Program-made: the position numbers and the translations under genes
The notes under the pieces: model-generated
Seen by the model: the letters and a program-made list of their open reading frames with translations, nothing else
The model's database searches: none
What the model was told of the DNA's origin: nothing
Assembly (NCBI RefSeq): GCF_030717955.1
Contig: NZ_JAUZVY010000006.1
Coordinates: forward strand, 239,140-303,139
DNA length: 64,000 bases
From: Alkalimonas delamerensis
GTDB taxonomy: Bacteria > Pseudomonadota > Gammaproteobacteria > Enterobacterales > Alteromonadaceae
Direction of reading: 5' to 3'
Shown here: piece by piece, positions 55,746 to 63,935 of the stretch
Layout of the letters: each line of letters starts with the position of its first letter
Position numbering within the stretch: position 1 is the stretch's first letter

Positions 55746-56831
55746 ATGGATGATAGGCTGCCGTACTTGATATTGGCGCAAGCGGGATTGAACGGTTACC
55801 ACCTGCAACGCCTTGCGCCACATTGCTCTGTCACCGAGTTGTGCCGCCAACCCATCAGCACTTTGCGTGCTCTGGGGCTGACGGAGCGACAAGCTCTTGC
55901 CATTCACACACCTTCAGCACAGGCCTTGCAACAGGCAGAAGCCTGGCTGGCAGCGGATGATGCGCATCACCTGATAAGCTTTGATGATGGTCGCTATCCG
56001 GCATTGCTCAAGCAAACTCGTCAACCGCCCCTGTTGTTGTTTGTTGCAGGCAACCCGGCCATTCTGAGTCAGCCCCAGCTGGCAATGGTTGGCAGCCGCC
56101 AACCCAGTCCGACCGGCAAGCGTATCGCTTTTGATTTCGCTGCCGAGCTGGTGCGTCATGGCTATGTGGTGACCAGTGGCATGGCCCGTGGCATTGACAG
56201 CTGCGCCCACCAAGGCGCTCTTTCCATTGCCGGTCCTACCATAGCGGTGTTGGGGCATGGGTTAACGCGCATTTATCCCAAATCGAATCAGGCCCTGGCA
56301 GAGCAAATTCGCCAGCAAGGCGCCTTGGTTACCGAGTACTTTCCTCAGGTCGATGCCAGGCCTGCACATTTTCCGCAGCGCAATCGCATTGTGGTGGGGT
56401 TGTCGCAAGGCACTTTGGTGGTGGAGGCGGCACTCAAAAGTGGTTCCTTAATCAGTGCACACCTGGCGGTCGATGCCAACCGGGATGTGTTTGCCATTCC
56501 CGGCTCTATTTACCACCCGCAGTCGGCGGGCTGCCATGCCTTGATCCAACAAGGCGCTAAACTCACCACCTGCGTGGCCGATATTTTGGAAGAGTGGACT
56601 TTTTCTGCAAAATCGGGTCTAAAGCAACAACAAAGTGAAAAAAATACCACGCCAGACTTGTTCGATGACACTTTGTTGGCTAACGTAGGAGATGAAGCTA
56701 CTGCGGTTGACCTGATCGCAGAACGGTCAGAGCTTTCAGTAGCAGACACGACCATTGCTTTGCTGCAGCTTGAGCTGGCAGGTCTGGTGGCAGTAGTGCC
56801 TGGTGGCTACATCAGAGTGAGGAGTACCTAA
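55746..56831 (+). CDS. dprA: DNA processing protein DprA
   Basis: DprA loads RecA onto incoming single-stranded DNA during natural transformation. The 361-residue protein has a SAM-like N-terminal part, the Rossmann core with AMVGSRQPSPTGKRIAFDFA, SGMARGIDSCAHQGAL and FPQRNRIVVGLSQGTLVVEA, and a C-terminal winged-helix-like domain. It is 21 bases past the LysM gene and 2 before smg. Whether the organism is competent is not shown. Confidence 0.95.
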   Translation: MDDRLPYLILAQAGLNGYHLQRLAPHCSVTELCRQPISTLRALGLTERQALAIHTPSAQALQQAEAWLAADDAHHLISFDDGRYPALLKQTRQPPLLLFVAGNPAILSQPQLAMVGSRQPSPTGKRIAFDFAAELVRHGYVVTSGMARGIDSCAHQGALSIAGPTIAVLGHGLTRIYPKSNQALAEQIRQQGALVTEYFPQVDARPAHFPQRNRIVVGLSQGTLVVEAALKSGSLISAHLAVDANRDVFAIPGSIYHPQSAGCHALIQQGAKLTTCVADILEEWTFSAKSGLKQQQSEKNTTPDLFDDTLLANVGDEATAVDLIAERSELSVADTTIALLQLELAGLVAVVPGGYIRVRST

Positions 56832-56833
56832 TC

Positions 56834-57307
56834 ATGTTTGATATCCTCGTTTACCTGTTTGAAAACTACATCCACAATGAATCGGAAATCTACACCGACC
56901 GTGCTGATCTCACCAAAGAGCTCAGCCTGGCAGGCTTTCATGATGACGATATATTTCGTGCTTTGCAGTGGCTGGAGAGCTTGTCCAAGCTGCAGGAAAG
57001 TCATGTTAAGCCCTATCTGACCAAAGTCAGTGTCAGTGCAACCCGCATCTACACCCCGGAAGAAAGCCGCAAGCTCGATAGCCAGTGCCGTGGCTTTCTG
57101 TTGTTTTTAGAGCAAATCAATGTGCTGGATGCCAGTACCCGTGAGATGGTGCTGGATCGGGTGATGGATCTCGATGGTCCCAGCATCAGCCTGGATGATT
57201 TGAAGTGGGTGGTGCTGATGGTCTTGTTTAATGTCCCTGGCCGTGAAAACGCCTACGCCCAAATGGAAGATTTGATTTTCGATGAGCCAGACGGCCCCTT
57301 GCACTAG
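56834..57307 (+). CDS. smg: Smg family protein (DUF494)
   Basis: Smg is a conserved acidic protein of unknown function, commonly found right after dprA. This copy is 157 residues and begins MFDILVYLFENYIHNE, the typical family start, with a Leu/Asp-rich helical body and no cysteine motif or membrane segment. The 2-base gap implies co-transcription with dprA. Confidence 0.9.
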   Translation: MFDILVYLFENYIHNESEIYTDRADLTKELSLAGFHDDDIFRALQWLESLSKLQESHVKPYLTKVSVSATRIYTPEESRKLDSQCRGFLLFLEQINVLDASTREMVLDRVMDLDGPSISLDDLKWVVLMVLFNVPGRENAYAQMEDLIFDEPDGPLH

Positions 57308-57377
57308 GGGCTGCACTGCTGTTGGGTCAAAGCCAGCCTTGTGGCATACTGGCCCGATTCCAGGCTGGTGGGTTTCG

Positions 57378-57926
57378 ATGACCATGACCGCGCACACTGA
57401 TCCACTGTTTAAGCTGTCCCAGCAACCGGGAACTTGCCCGTTATGTCAGCACCCGCTGCAGATCAAGTCGGGTAAAAAAGGCCCCTTTTTGGGGTGCAGC
57501 AACTATCCAGGTTGCCAATACCTGAAGCCTTTGCACGAGCACGAAGATACTGTGGTGAAGTTGCTGGAGCAGGAACCTTGCCCCAGTTGTGGTGGGCCTT
57601 TGGCGGTCAAAAATGGCCGTTATGGCATGTTTATTGGTTGCAGCAACTACCCGGCCTGCGATTTTGTGGTGCATGAAGATGACAGCCAAAGTGAAACCTT
57701 TGATTGCCCGGACTGTGGCAAAGGCCAGTTGGTCGAGCGCATTAGCAAGTATGGCAAGCACTTTTACGGCTGCAATCGCTATCCAAAATGCAAGTTTCTG
57801 CTGAATGAGCAACCTGTTGCAGGGAGCTGCCAACAGTGTGGCTTTGCACTGCTGATCCGCAAGAAAACGGCCAAAGGGGAGCGACTGCTCTGCGCCGATA
57901 AAGCTTGTCAGGCCGAGCAGTCGTAG
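57378..57926 (+). CDS. topoisomerase-type C4 zinc finger protein
   Basis: This 182-residue protein consists of C4 zinc fingers like those at the C-terminus of topoisomerase I, with no topoisomerase core. Cysteine clusters are CPLC/CSNYPGC, CPSCGG/CSNYPAC, CPDCGKG/CNRYPKC and CQQCG/CADKAC, so four fingers are likely. ATG 57378 (or 57384) follows a GGTGGG sequence; the frame is open further upstream into smg but is non-homologous. It resembles YrdD of E. coli, which lies in a similar dprA-smg-tsaC context. Nucleic-acid binding is inferred. Confidence 0.88.
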   Translation: MTMTAHTDPLFKLSQQPGTCPLCQHPLQIKSGKKGPFLGCSNYPGCQYLKPLHEHEDTVVKLLEQEPCPSCGGPLAVKNGRYGMFIGCSNYPACDFVVHEDDSQSETFDCPDCGKGQLVERISKYGKHFYGCNRYPKCKFLLNEQPVAGSCQQCGFALLIRKKTAKGERLLCADKACQAEQS

Positions 57927-58083
57927 TTAGTGCCCGCCCTGAAAGGTGGGCACTAACGTAGCGCAGGGATGCGCTGCCAAAACCATTGGTGTAAGCAATT
58001 GATTTTGCGAGCCAGGAAAAACCGCGTTTTTTTCCTGGCGACTCCGCGAAACGGCAGGGATGCCGTTTCAGGATGGAAACTAG
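57927..58083 (+). repeat. compound palindromic repeat, copy 3 (complete)
   Basis: Module 1: GTTAGTGCCCGCC (from 57926) pairs with GGTGGGCACTAAC (57945-57957), then AGCGCA-GGGA-TGCGCT at 57960-57975. Module 2: GCCAGGAAAAA (58011-58021) pairs with TTTTTCCTGGC, then AAACGGCA-GGGA-TGCCGTTT at 58049-58068, ending CAGGATGGAAACTAG. It fills the convergent gap between the zinc-finger gene and purK. Confidence 0.85.
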
Positions 58084-58089
58084 CTATGG

Positions 58090-59226
58090 TCAAATTTTAG
58101 TAAGCAGTAGCTCCAGCTCGGGAAAATCCTCTGCTGGCAGCAAAGCCATCAGTTGGGCAAAACGCTTTGCCAATTGCTCCGTGGTGTCGGCGGAAAGGTT
58201 GATATGGCCCATCTTGCGACCGGGGCGAGCCGTTTTGCCGTACCAGTGCACATGCAGACCAGCAATGGCGAGTAGGGCGTCTGGCAACTGATCCAGCCCC
58301 AGAATATTCACCATCAGCGTTGGGCGCAGTACCGTGGTGGCGCCCAGCGGCAAGCCGCAGACTGCCCGGATATGGTTGGCAAATTGGCTGGTATCGGCTC
58401 CTTGTTGGGTCCAATGGCCAGAGTTGTGTACTCTTGGTGCTAACTCGTTAACCAGCAATTGCTCGCCGACCACAAAAAACTCAATCGCCAGCACCCCAAC
58501 GTAGTTGAGCTTGTCGGCAATGGCCTGAAACATCTGCTCGGCCTGAGCTTGCAGCGGATGCTCAGATCTTGCCAGCGATACACTCAGCACGCCGTTGACA
58601 TGATGGTTTTCGGTCAACGGGTAAAATACCGTGCTGCCATCTTTGCCGCGGGCACCGACCAGAGAAACTTCGTAATCAAAGGGAATAAACTGTTCGGCCA
58701 CAATGCCTTGCTTGGCTTTTTTTGAGGCTTGCTTCAAAAACTGCGCCACCTCAGCCCAGACCGCATCCAGTTGCTCCATCTGTTTTAAGCGCCACTGGCC
58801 TTTGCCATCGTAGCCTTCAAGAGCACTTTTTAATACCAGCGGCAGTCCAAGTTTGGCGACAGCCGCCTCCAGATCCGCTTTGCTTTGTACCAGATGAAAG
58901 TGAGCACTGGCAACGCCTGCCTGCTGCAACAAGGCTTTTTCCAGCCGGCGATCACCACCAGCCTGAATGGCATCCTGGCCTGGTAAAAACTTGCCACTTT
59001 GTTCACAGAGCTCAAGCACCGCAGCCGGGATGTGCTCAAATTCGGCGGTGACCACATCTGCATCGCGCAGTGCCTGAGACAAGCCTTCACCCAGCACTTG
59101 CTGACTGAGTGGATCGACAATTTGATCACTGCGCACATCAAACGCCTGCACCTCGATGTTCAGCGGCATGGCATCCAGCGCCATCATGCGGGCCAGCTGG
59201 CCTGAGCCCAATACCAGCACACGCAT
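58090..59226 (-). CDS. purK: N5-carboxyaminoimidazole ribonucleotide synthase
   Basis: PurK uses ATP and bicarbonate to carboxylate AIR in purine synthesis. The 378-residue ATP-grasp enzyme begins MRVLVLGSGQLARMMALDA, the PurK dinucleotide-like start, and carries PLVLKSALEGYDGKGQWRL and NELAPRVHNSGHWTQQGADTSQFANHIRA. Its ATG overlaps the purE stop by one base, giving a purEK operon. Confidence 0.96.
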   Translation of the reverse strand: MRVLVLGSGQLARMMALDAMPLNIEVQAFDVRSDQIVDPLSQQVLGEGLSQALRDADVVTAEFEHIPAAVLELCEQSGKFLPGQDAIQAGGDRRLEKALLQQAGVASAHFHLVQSKADLEAAVAKLGLPLVLKSALEGYDGKGQWRLKQMEQLDAVWAEVAQFLKQASKKAKQGIVAEQFIPFDYEVSLVGARGKDGSTVFYPLTENHHVNGVLSVSLARSEHPLQAQAEQMFQAIADKLNYVGVLAIEFFVVGEQLLVNELAPRVHNSGHWTQQGADTSQFANHIRAVCGLPLGATTVLRPTLMVNILGLDQLPDALLAIAGLHVHWYGKTARPGRKMGHINLSADTTEQLAKRFAQLMALLPAEDFPELELLLTKI

Positions 59227-59714
59227 CAGGGCAGCTCCGATGGATCAGGTTGACTTAACACGGTATCGGTTTGCTGTTGGCGAAAGGCATCAATTTTTTG
59301 CATCAGATCTTGATTGTGGGTTGCCAGGATTTGAGCCGCTAACAGGCCGGCATTGGCAGCACCGGCATCGCCAATCGCCAGAGTACCTACCGCAACGCCT
59401 TTGGGCATTTGCACGATGGAAAGTAACGAGTCCAGGCCTTTCAAAGCCTTGGACTGGACAGGTACACCCAGCACCGGCAAGCTGGTAAAAGCCGCTGCCA
59501 TACCGGGTAAATGGGCGGCACCACCGGCTCCAGCGATAATCACCTTCAAGCCCCGCCCGGCCGCATTGGATGCATAGTCGGCCAGCAGTTGTGGTGTTCT
59601 GTGGGCAGAGACCACTTTGGTTTCGTAGGCGATGCCAAATTGATCCAGCATGGCCGCTGCATGCTTCATGGTCGGCCAGTCCGACGTTGAGCCCATGATA
59701 ATGCCAACCTGCAT
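59226..59714 (-). CDS. purE: N5-CAIR mutase
   Basis: PurE converts N5-CAIR to CAIR, the step after PurK. The 162-residue protein has the class I motifs GSTSDWPTM, SAHRTPQLL and AGAGGAAHLPGM. A perfect TATAAT on the minus strand lies at 59760-59765, a likely -10 box; the -35 region is weak. It is divergent from tsaC across an 85-base gap. Confidence 0.96.
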   Translation of the reverse strand: MQVGIIMGSTSDWPTMKHAAAMLDQFGIAYETKVVSAHRTPQLLADYASNAAGRGLKVIIAGAGGAAHLPGMAAAFTSLPVLGVPVQSKALKGLDSLLSIVQMPKGVAVGTLAIGDAGAANAGLLAAQILATHNQDLMQKIDAFRQQQTDTVLSQPDPSELP

Positions 59715-59799
59715 TGGTAAATCCTTCTGAAGAGAATGAAGTGTGTTCGCGAAAGCGGTATTATAGCGGCTTCTGACCCCGAATTAAATTTTTACTGAA

Positions 59800-60369
59800 A
59801 TGACGATGGCTGAAATTGTTTCCACTCAGGCAGCCGCAGAGCTGGTTCAGGCTGGCGAAGTGATTGCGTACCCGACCGAGGCGGTCTATGGCCTTGGCTG
59901 CGATCCACAAAATGAAGCCGCTGTGATGCGGCTGTTGGCGATCAAACAGCGCCCGGTCGAAAAAGGGTTGATTTTAATTGCAGCCGATTACTCGCAGTTG
60001 CTGCCTTACATCGATGATGCGGCGATTCCATTGGAGCGTCGGGCCGAGATTTTTTCCAGCTGGCCGGGCCATATCAGCTGGGTACTGCCAGCCAGTGCTC
60101 AGGCACCGGCCTGGATAACCGGGCAGCATTCGAGCATAGCGGTGCGGGTTAGCACCCATCCGGTGGTGCGGGCGCTGTGTCAGGCGTTGGCGATGCCGCT
60201 GGTGTCCACCAGTGCCAACCGAGCCGGTGAACCGGCACTGACCGACAGCGCCGAAGTACTGCGGCAATTGGGCGGTGATATTGCCGCACTGGTCGCCGGT
60301 GATTTGGGCGGAGCCGCCCAACCCAGCCAAATCCGCGATGCCATCAGTGGCCAGGTTTTAAGGAGTTAA
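59800..60369 (+). CDS. tsaC: threonylcarbamoyl-AMP synthase (TsaC/RimN)
   Basis: TsaC makes threonylcarbamoyl-adenylate for the t6A37 tRNA modification. The 189-residue YrdC-fold protein has PTEAVYGLGCD, KQRPVEKGLILIA, a substrate loop STSANRAGEPA and a basic surface. ATG 59800 or 59806 could start it; neither has a strong ribosome site. It is co-directional with hemF, 1 base apart. Confidence 0.94.
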   Translation: MTMAEIVSTQAAAELVQAGEVIAYPTEAVYGLGCDPQNEAAVMRLLAIKQRPVEKGLILIAADYSQLLPYIDDAAIPLERRAEIFSSWPGHISWVLPASAQAPAWITGQHSSIAVRVSTHPVVRALCQALAMPLVSTSANRAGEPALTDSAEVLRQLGGDIAALVAGDLGGAAQPSQIRDAISGQVLRS

Positions 60370-60370
60370 G

Positions 60371-61300
60371 ATGTCCAATAGCAGTCAGCAGCAACTGGCC
60401 GAGGTACAAGGCTTTTTACAGCAATTGCAGGATAGCATCTGCCAGGCATTGCAGCAGGCCGATGGCGAGGCCCGTTTTGTCGAGGATGCCTGGCAACGCG
60501 CTGAAGGTGGCGGCGGCCGCAGTCGGGTGCTGACAGGCGGTGCTGTATTTGAGCAGGCAGGGGTTAATTACTCGCATGTCTATGGGGCCCAGATGCCAGC
60601 TTCGGCCACGGCGCACCGACCGGAGCTGGCCGGGCGCAGTTTTCATGCCTGCGGTGTATCGCTGGTGATTCACCCGAACAATCCCTACTTACCGACGACC
60701 CATGCCAATGTGCGTTTTTTTATTGCTGAAAAAGCGGGCGAGCCGCCGGTCTGGTGGTTTGGCGGTGGTTTTGATCTGACGCCTTTTTACCCCTTTGAAG
60801 CCGATGTGGTGCATTGGCATCAGGTTGCCAGGGCGGCGGTCGAGCCGTTCGGCGCGGAGTATTACCCGCGCTACAAAAAGTGGTGCGATGACTATTTTTA
60901 CTTAAAACATCGTGGCGAAACCCGCGGTGTCGGCGGTTTGTTTTTTGACGATCTGAATGAGCCGGGCTTTGAGCAAAGCTTTGCGCTGATGCGTGCGGTC
61001 GGTGAGGCCTTCTTGCCGGCTTATCTCCCGTTGGTAGCACGCCGCAAAGAGACGCCTTATGGCGAGCGCGAGCGGCAGTTTCAGTTGTACCGCCGCGGCC
61101 GCTACGTGGAGTTTAATCTGGTGTTTGATCGCGGTACCTTGTTTGGGCTGCAAAGCGGCGGTCGTACCGAGTCCATTTTAATGTCGATGCCACCGCTGGT
61201 ACGGTGGCAATACGGCTTCCAGCCCGAGCCCGGCAGCCCGGAAGCCGCTTTGTACGAGCGTTATCTGCAGCCACAGGACTGGTTAGGAATTAACGGCTAA
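60371..61300 (+). CDS. hemF: aerobic coproporphyrinogen III oxidase
   Basis: HemF is the oxygen-dependent enzyme that decarboxylates coproporphyrinogen III in haem synthesis. The 309-residue protein has SLVIHPNNPYLPTTHANVRFF, WWFGGGFDLTPFYPFEAD, and YVEFNLVFDRGTLFGLQSGGRTESILMSMPP. AGGAG lies a few bases before ATG. It is a good marker of an aerobic lifestyle and shares an operon with tsaC. Confidence 0.96.
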   Translation: MSNSSQQQLAEVQGFLQQLQDSICQALQQADGEARFVEDAWQRAEGGGGRSRVLTGGAVFEQAGVNYSHVYGAQMPASATAHRPELAGRSFHACGVSLVIHPNNPYLPTTHANVRFFIAEKAGEPPVWWFGGGFDLTPFYPFEADVVHWHQVARAAVEPFGAEYYPRYKKWCDDYFYLKHRGETRGVGGLFFDDLNEPGFEQSFALMRAVGEAFLPAYLPLVARRKETPYGERERQFQLYRRGRYVEFNLVFDRGTLFGLQSGGRTESILMSMPPLVRWQYGFQPEPGSPEAALYERYLQPQDWLGING

Positions 61301-61437
61301 TTATACAGCTAAATTAGTTGGGACTAATGACTGGCGCACTGATGTATTGGAGATATTACCCATCGTTGATTATGTGTTTTTTTTATGAGATAAGTTAATC
61401 AGCTAATAAGTTTCTTTTATATTGCAGGGAGCTAAAA

Positions 61438-61635
61438 ATGATGCAGGGTATCAGTGTTTTTCAATTACTATTTATCATCATTGTGGCTTTTGTAGCTGCA
61501 TCCATCCTCTACTCTAAGAGGCAGTCTGGTTTTTATGCAGCCATTTGTTTGCTGTTGTGCTTGCTTTTGCCCCCTGTCGGCTGGATTTATTTTGGATTTA
61601 TGATGTTACGAAAACAACCCGTTGCACCATCTTAA
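61438..61635 (+). CDS. small hydrophobic protein, unknown
   Basis: This 65-residue ORF encodes two hydrophobic helices (about 8-25 and 31-56) with a polar basic turn (YSKRQSG) between them. A GGGAG ribosome site precedes ATG by about 9 bases, which supports translation. I do not recognise the family; the length and layout resemble small inner-membrane stress proteins. It has its own AT-rich upstream gap of 137 bases. Confidence 0.55.
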   Translation: MMQGISVFQLLFIIIVAFVAASILYSKRQSGFYAAICLLLCLLLPPVGWIYFGFMMLRKQPVAPS

Positions 61636-61636
61636 A

Positions 61637-62089
61637 CTAATTGGTATTAACCATATGACTCGCCAGTTGCCCCAGCGACTGGCGCAGCCCTTCGCGTAAC
61701 ATGGTGTCCTCAACTACCTCGTTTAGCGCCTGGTCCATGCAAAACATCCACTGATCGCGCAGCTGTTGATTGACGGTAAAAGGCAGGTGGCGGGCGCGCA
61801 GCCTGGGGTGGCCGTATTTTTCTTCAAACAACGCGGGGCCGCCCAGCCAGCCGGATAAGAATTCAAAAAACTTTTGCCGTATCGCATCCAAAGGTTGGGG
61901 GTGAATGGCCAACAGCTCGCGCGCCTCAGGCGCTGTTTCCATCACATCGTAAAAACGGTTGGCCAGGCGGCGTACTGCTGCTTCTCCACCCATAATGGCA
62001 TAAGGCGTTTGCTTCGGGGTTGGGTGTTCTGGCTGGCGCTTAGGTTGTTTTTTATGAAATACTTGCTGCAGGATTTGTTTGATGGACAT
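61637..62089 (-). CDS. group II truncated haemoglobin
   Basis: This 150-residue globin has a polar N-terminal extension of about 28 residues, then a group-II (trHbO) fold. The likely proximal histidine is His101 in RARHLPF, Trp114 is the group-II G8 tryptophan, and EKYGHPRLRARHLPF is the family motif. Such proteins bind oxygen or nitric oxide. Its ATG region overlaps the divergent aroE start by 8 bases. It is convergent with the small hydrophobic gene, 1 base away. Confidence 0.88.
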   Translation of the reverse strand: MSIKQILQQVFHKKQPKRQPEHPTPKQTPYAIMGGEAAVRRLANRFYDVMETAPEARELLAIHPQPLDAIRQKFFEFLSGWLGGPALFEEKYGHPRLRARHLPFTVNQQLRDQWMFCMDQALNEVVEDTMLREGLRQSLGQLASHMVNTN

Positions 62090-62906
62090 AAAAGTGGACC
62101 GTTACGCTGTATTTGGACATCCGATTGCGCACTCTAAGTCGCCGCTTATTCATACGCTCTTTGCACAGCAATGCGCCGAGGCCATGCAGTACCAGGCGAT
62201 TTTAGCACCGCTGGATGGCTTTGCCGAGAGCTGGCAGGCTTTTGTTGCCGCAGGTGGCCGGGGCGGCAATGTGACGGTGCCCTTTAAAGAGCAGGCCTTT
62301 GCCCTGGCGGAGCAATTGACCGAGCGGGCGGCGCAGGCTGGTGCCGTCAATACCTTGTATTTTGATCAAAACGGTCAGTTGTGTGGCGACAACACCGATG
62401 GTGCCGGCCTGGTGCAGGACTTGCTGCGGCTTGAAGCGCCGCTAAAAGATCAGCCGGTATTGCTGCTTGGCGCCGGTGGCGCAAGTCGCGGTGTGATCGA
62501 GCCTTTACTGCAGGCAGGTGCTGCATCCATTACCATCGCCAATCGAACCGCCGCCAAAGCGCAATTGTTGGCAGAACACTTTGGCAGCAAGGTGAGCGGC
62601 TGCGCTTTAACAGATATTCCAGCAGGCACTTATCCGTTGGTGATTAATGCCACCTCATCCGGCTTGGCCGGAGAGCGGCCAGCGATTGCACCAGAGGTCC
62701 TGAGTGGCTGCACCTTTGCTTACGACATGCTTTATGGCAAGGAGCCTACCGCCTTTTTGCACTGGTGCGCGCAGCAAGGGGTTGCCCGCCAGGCGGATGG
62801 TCTAGGTATGCTGGTGGGGCAAGCAGCAGAAGCCTTTCGCATCTGGCGTGGTAAAACACCTGCGACAGAGCCGGTGATAGCGGCCTTAAAAAAGGCGCTG
62901 GCATGA
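62082..62906 (+). CDS. aroE: shikimate dehydrogenase
   Basis: AroE reduces 3-dehydroshikimate with NADPH. The 274-residue protein has HSKSPLIH, the catalytic Lys69 in GNVTVPFKEQAF, and GAGGASRGV for NADP. ATG 62082 has AGGA about 9 bases upstream but overlaps the divergent globin gene. GTG 62094 gives MDRYAVFGHPI, closer to the E. coli N-terminus, yet lacks a ribosome site. Its TGA overlaps the next ATG. Confidence 0.93.
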   Translation: MDIKVDRYAVFGHPIAHSKSPLIHTLFAQQCAEAMQYQAILAPLDGFAESWQAFVAAGGRGGNVTVPFKEQAFALAEQLTERAAQAGAVNTLYFDQNGQLCGDNTDGAGLVQDLLRLEAPLKDQPVLLLGAGGASRGVIEPLLQAGAASITIANRTAAKAQLLAEHFGSKVSGCALTDIPAGTYPLVINATSSGLAGERPAIAPEVLSGCTFAYDMLYGKEPTAFLHWCAQQGVARQADGLGMLVGQAAEAFRIWRGKTPATEPVIAALKKALA

Positions 62907-63157
62907 ATCAGCAGCTGATCTTTAATCATGACTTTGTGTATAGCGCCGAGCAAGATGCCGTCAGCTTCAGCTGTTTATTGGCAGGGCTTCGGTTGACCGG
63001 CTATATTGCCCGGCCTGACGAGATGTCGGCAGACGTCTGGCTTAGCCAGGTACAAGCGGCTGCCTTTGATTGGGAAGATGCGGCCGAGCAGGCGCTTGCC
63101 GAGGAGTGCTGGAATGAGGCCGGCGAGTTCTGGCTGCCGGCCCCTGTAAAATACTAA
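62903..63157 (+). CDS. DUF1488-family protein
   Basis: This short, acidic 84-residue protein resembles the DUF1488 family, which often lies next to aroE and yrdA in gammaproteobacteria. It has FDWEDAAEQALAEECW but no recognisable catalytic motif. Its start overlaps the aroE stop by 4 bases (ATGA), so it is co-translated with aroE. Function unknown. Confidence 0.75.
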   Translation: MNQQLIFNHDFVYSAEQDAVSFSCLLAGLRLTGYIARPDEMSADVWLSQVQAAAFDWEDAAEQALAEECWNEAGEFWLPAPVKY

Positions 63158-63690
63158 GCCTGCTCTGCCAGATACTCATCCTTTAACAGCACATAATTTT
63201 TGGCGGATGCGGCTAAGAAGGCGCGTTCGGCCTCGGTTAATGGGCGGGCTTGTTTGACCGGGCTACCAACATACAAATAGCCGGACTGCAGAGTTTTGCC
63301 AGGTGGTACCAGACTGCCAGCACCAATAATCACATCATCTTCTATTACCGCATCGTCCATCACTATTGCGCCCATGCCCACCAGGATCCGATTGCCAAGG
63401 ATACAGCCATGCAGCATGCACTTGTGGCCGACAGTCACATCCTCACCAATAATAAGCGGGGAGCCTTCAGGTTTGCTTGGGCTGGTACGGGTGACATGCA
63501 GCACAGTGCCATCCTGCACATTGGTGCGGGCACCAATGCGAATGCGATTGACATCACCGCGGGCCGCCACCAGCGGCCAGATGCTAACATCTGCTGCCAG
63601 CTGCACATCGCCAACAATAACGGCAGATGGATCAATATAAACACTGTGATCAAAGCTTGGGTTGATGCCACGGTACGAGCGCGTTGTCAT
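63154..63690 (-). CDS. yrdA: gamma-carbonic anhydrase-like protein YrdA
   Basis: This 178-residue left-handed beta-helix protein carries hexapeptide repeats (VIVGDVQLAADVSIW, IRIGARTNVQDGTVLH) and the zinc-ligand histidines in VGHKCMLHGC. A consensus AGGAGG ribosome site lies 7 bases before ATG. The activity of the YrdA type is uncertain; carbonic anhydrase or acyltransferase activity are both possible. It is convergent with DUF1488, overlapping by 4 bases. Confidence 0.92.
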   Translation of the reverse strand: MTTRSYRGINPSFDHSVYIDPSAVIVGDVQLAADVSIWPLVAARGDVNRIRIGARTNVQDGTVLHVTRTSPSKPEGSPLIIGEDVTVGHKCMLHGCILGNRILVGMGAIVMDDAVIEDDVIIGAGSLVPPGKTLQSGYLYVGSPVKQARPLTEAERAFLAASAKNYVLLKDEYLAEQA

Positions 63691-63730
63691 GATAAATCCT
63701 CCTGTGCTGCATTAGTATGCAACAGTTGGC

Positions 63731-63764
63731 GCTTAAATGCCCGTGGCGGGCGAACTTTAAGCGA
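63731..63764. repeat. imperfect inverted repeat between yrdA and the rrn promoters
   Basis: CGCTTAAA and GCCCG (63731-63744) pair with CGGGC and TTTAAGCG (63748-63764), leaving a single-base bulge on one arm and a four-base bulge on the other. It lies about 40 bases upstream of the first rrn -35 box. Confidence 0.45.
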
Positions 63765-63800
63765 ACAGTGCTGAAAAGCGCTATTTTAACGAATAACTGC

Positions 63801-63828
63801 TTGCAAGGCATTAAAAGCTCCCTATAAT
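63801..63828 (+). promoter_or_regulatory. rRNA-type promoter P1
   Basis: TTGCAA (63801-63806), a 16-base spacer and a perfect TATAAT (63823-63828), followed by the C-rich discriminator GCCCACCC, is the layout of a stringently controlled rRNA promoter. Confidence 0.75.
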
Positions 63829-63907
63829 GCCCACCCATGCCAGCGGGGCAGCGAATAAGCGCTCTGCATCGGGATGAAAAAAGTGCGGTAAATGCTGAGA
63901 TTCAGCC

Positions 63908-63935
63908 TTGACAGCAAGATTTAAATCCCTAAAAT
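63908..63935 (+). promoter_or_regulatory. rRNA-type promoter P2 and leader start
   Basis: A perfect TTGACA (63908-63913), a 16-base spacer and TAAAAT (63930-63935) are followed by a GC-rich discriminator GGCGCCC. The remaining 65 bases look like an rrn leader ending in GAAGCGGTTTGAAC. No rRNA sequence is reached within the window. Confidence 0.75.

Noticed and set aside
59740..59770. PurR-like operator between purE and tsaC
   Set aside because: The sequence around TTCGCGAAAGCGG only loosely resembles the ACGCAAACGTTTNCGT PurR consensus.
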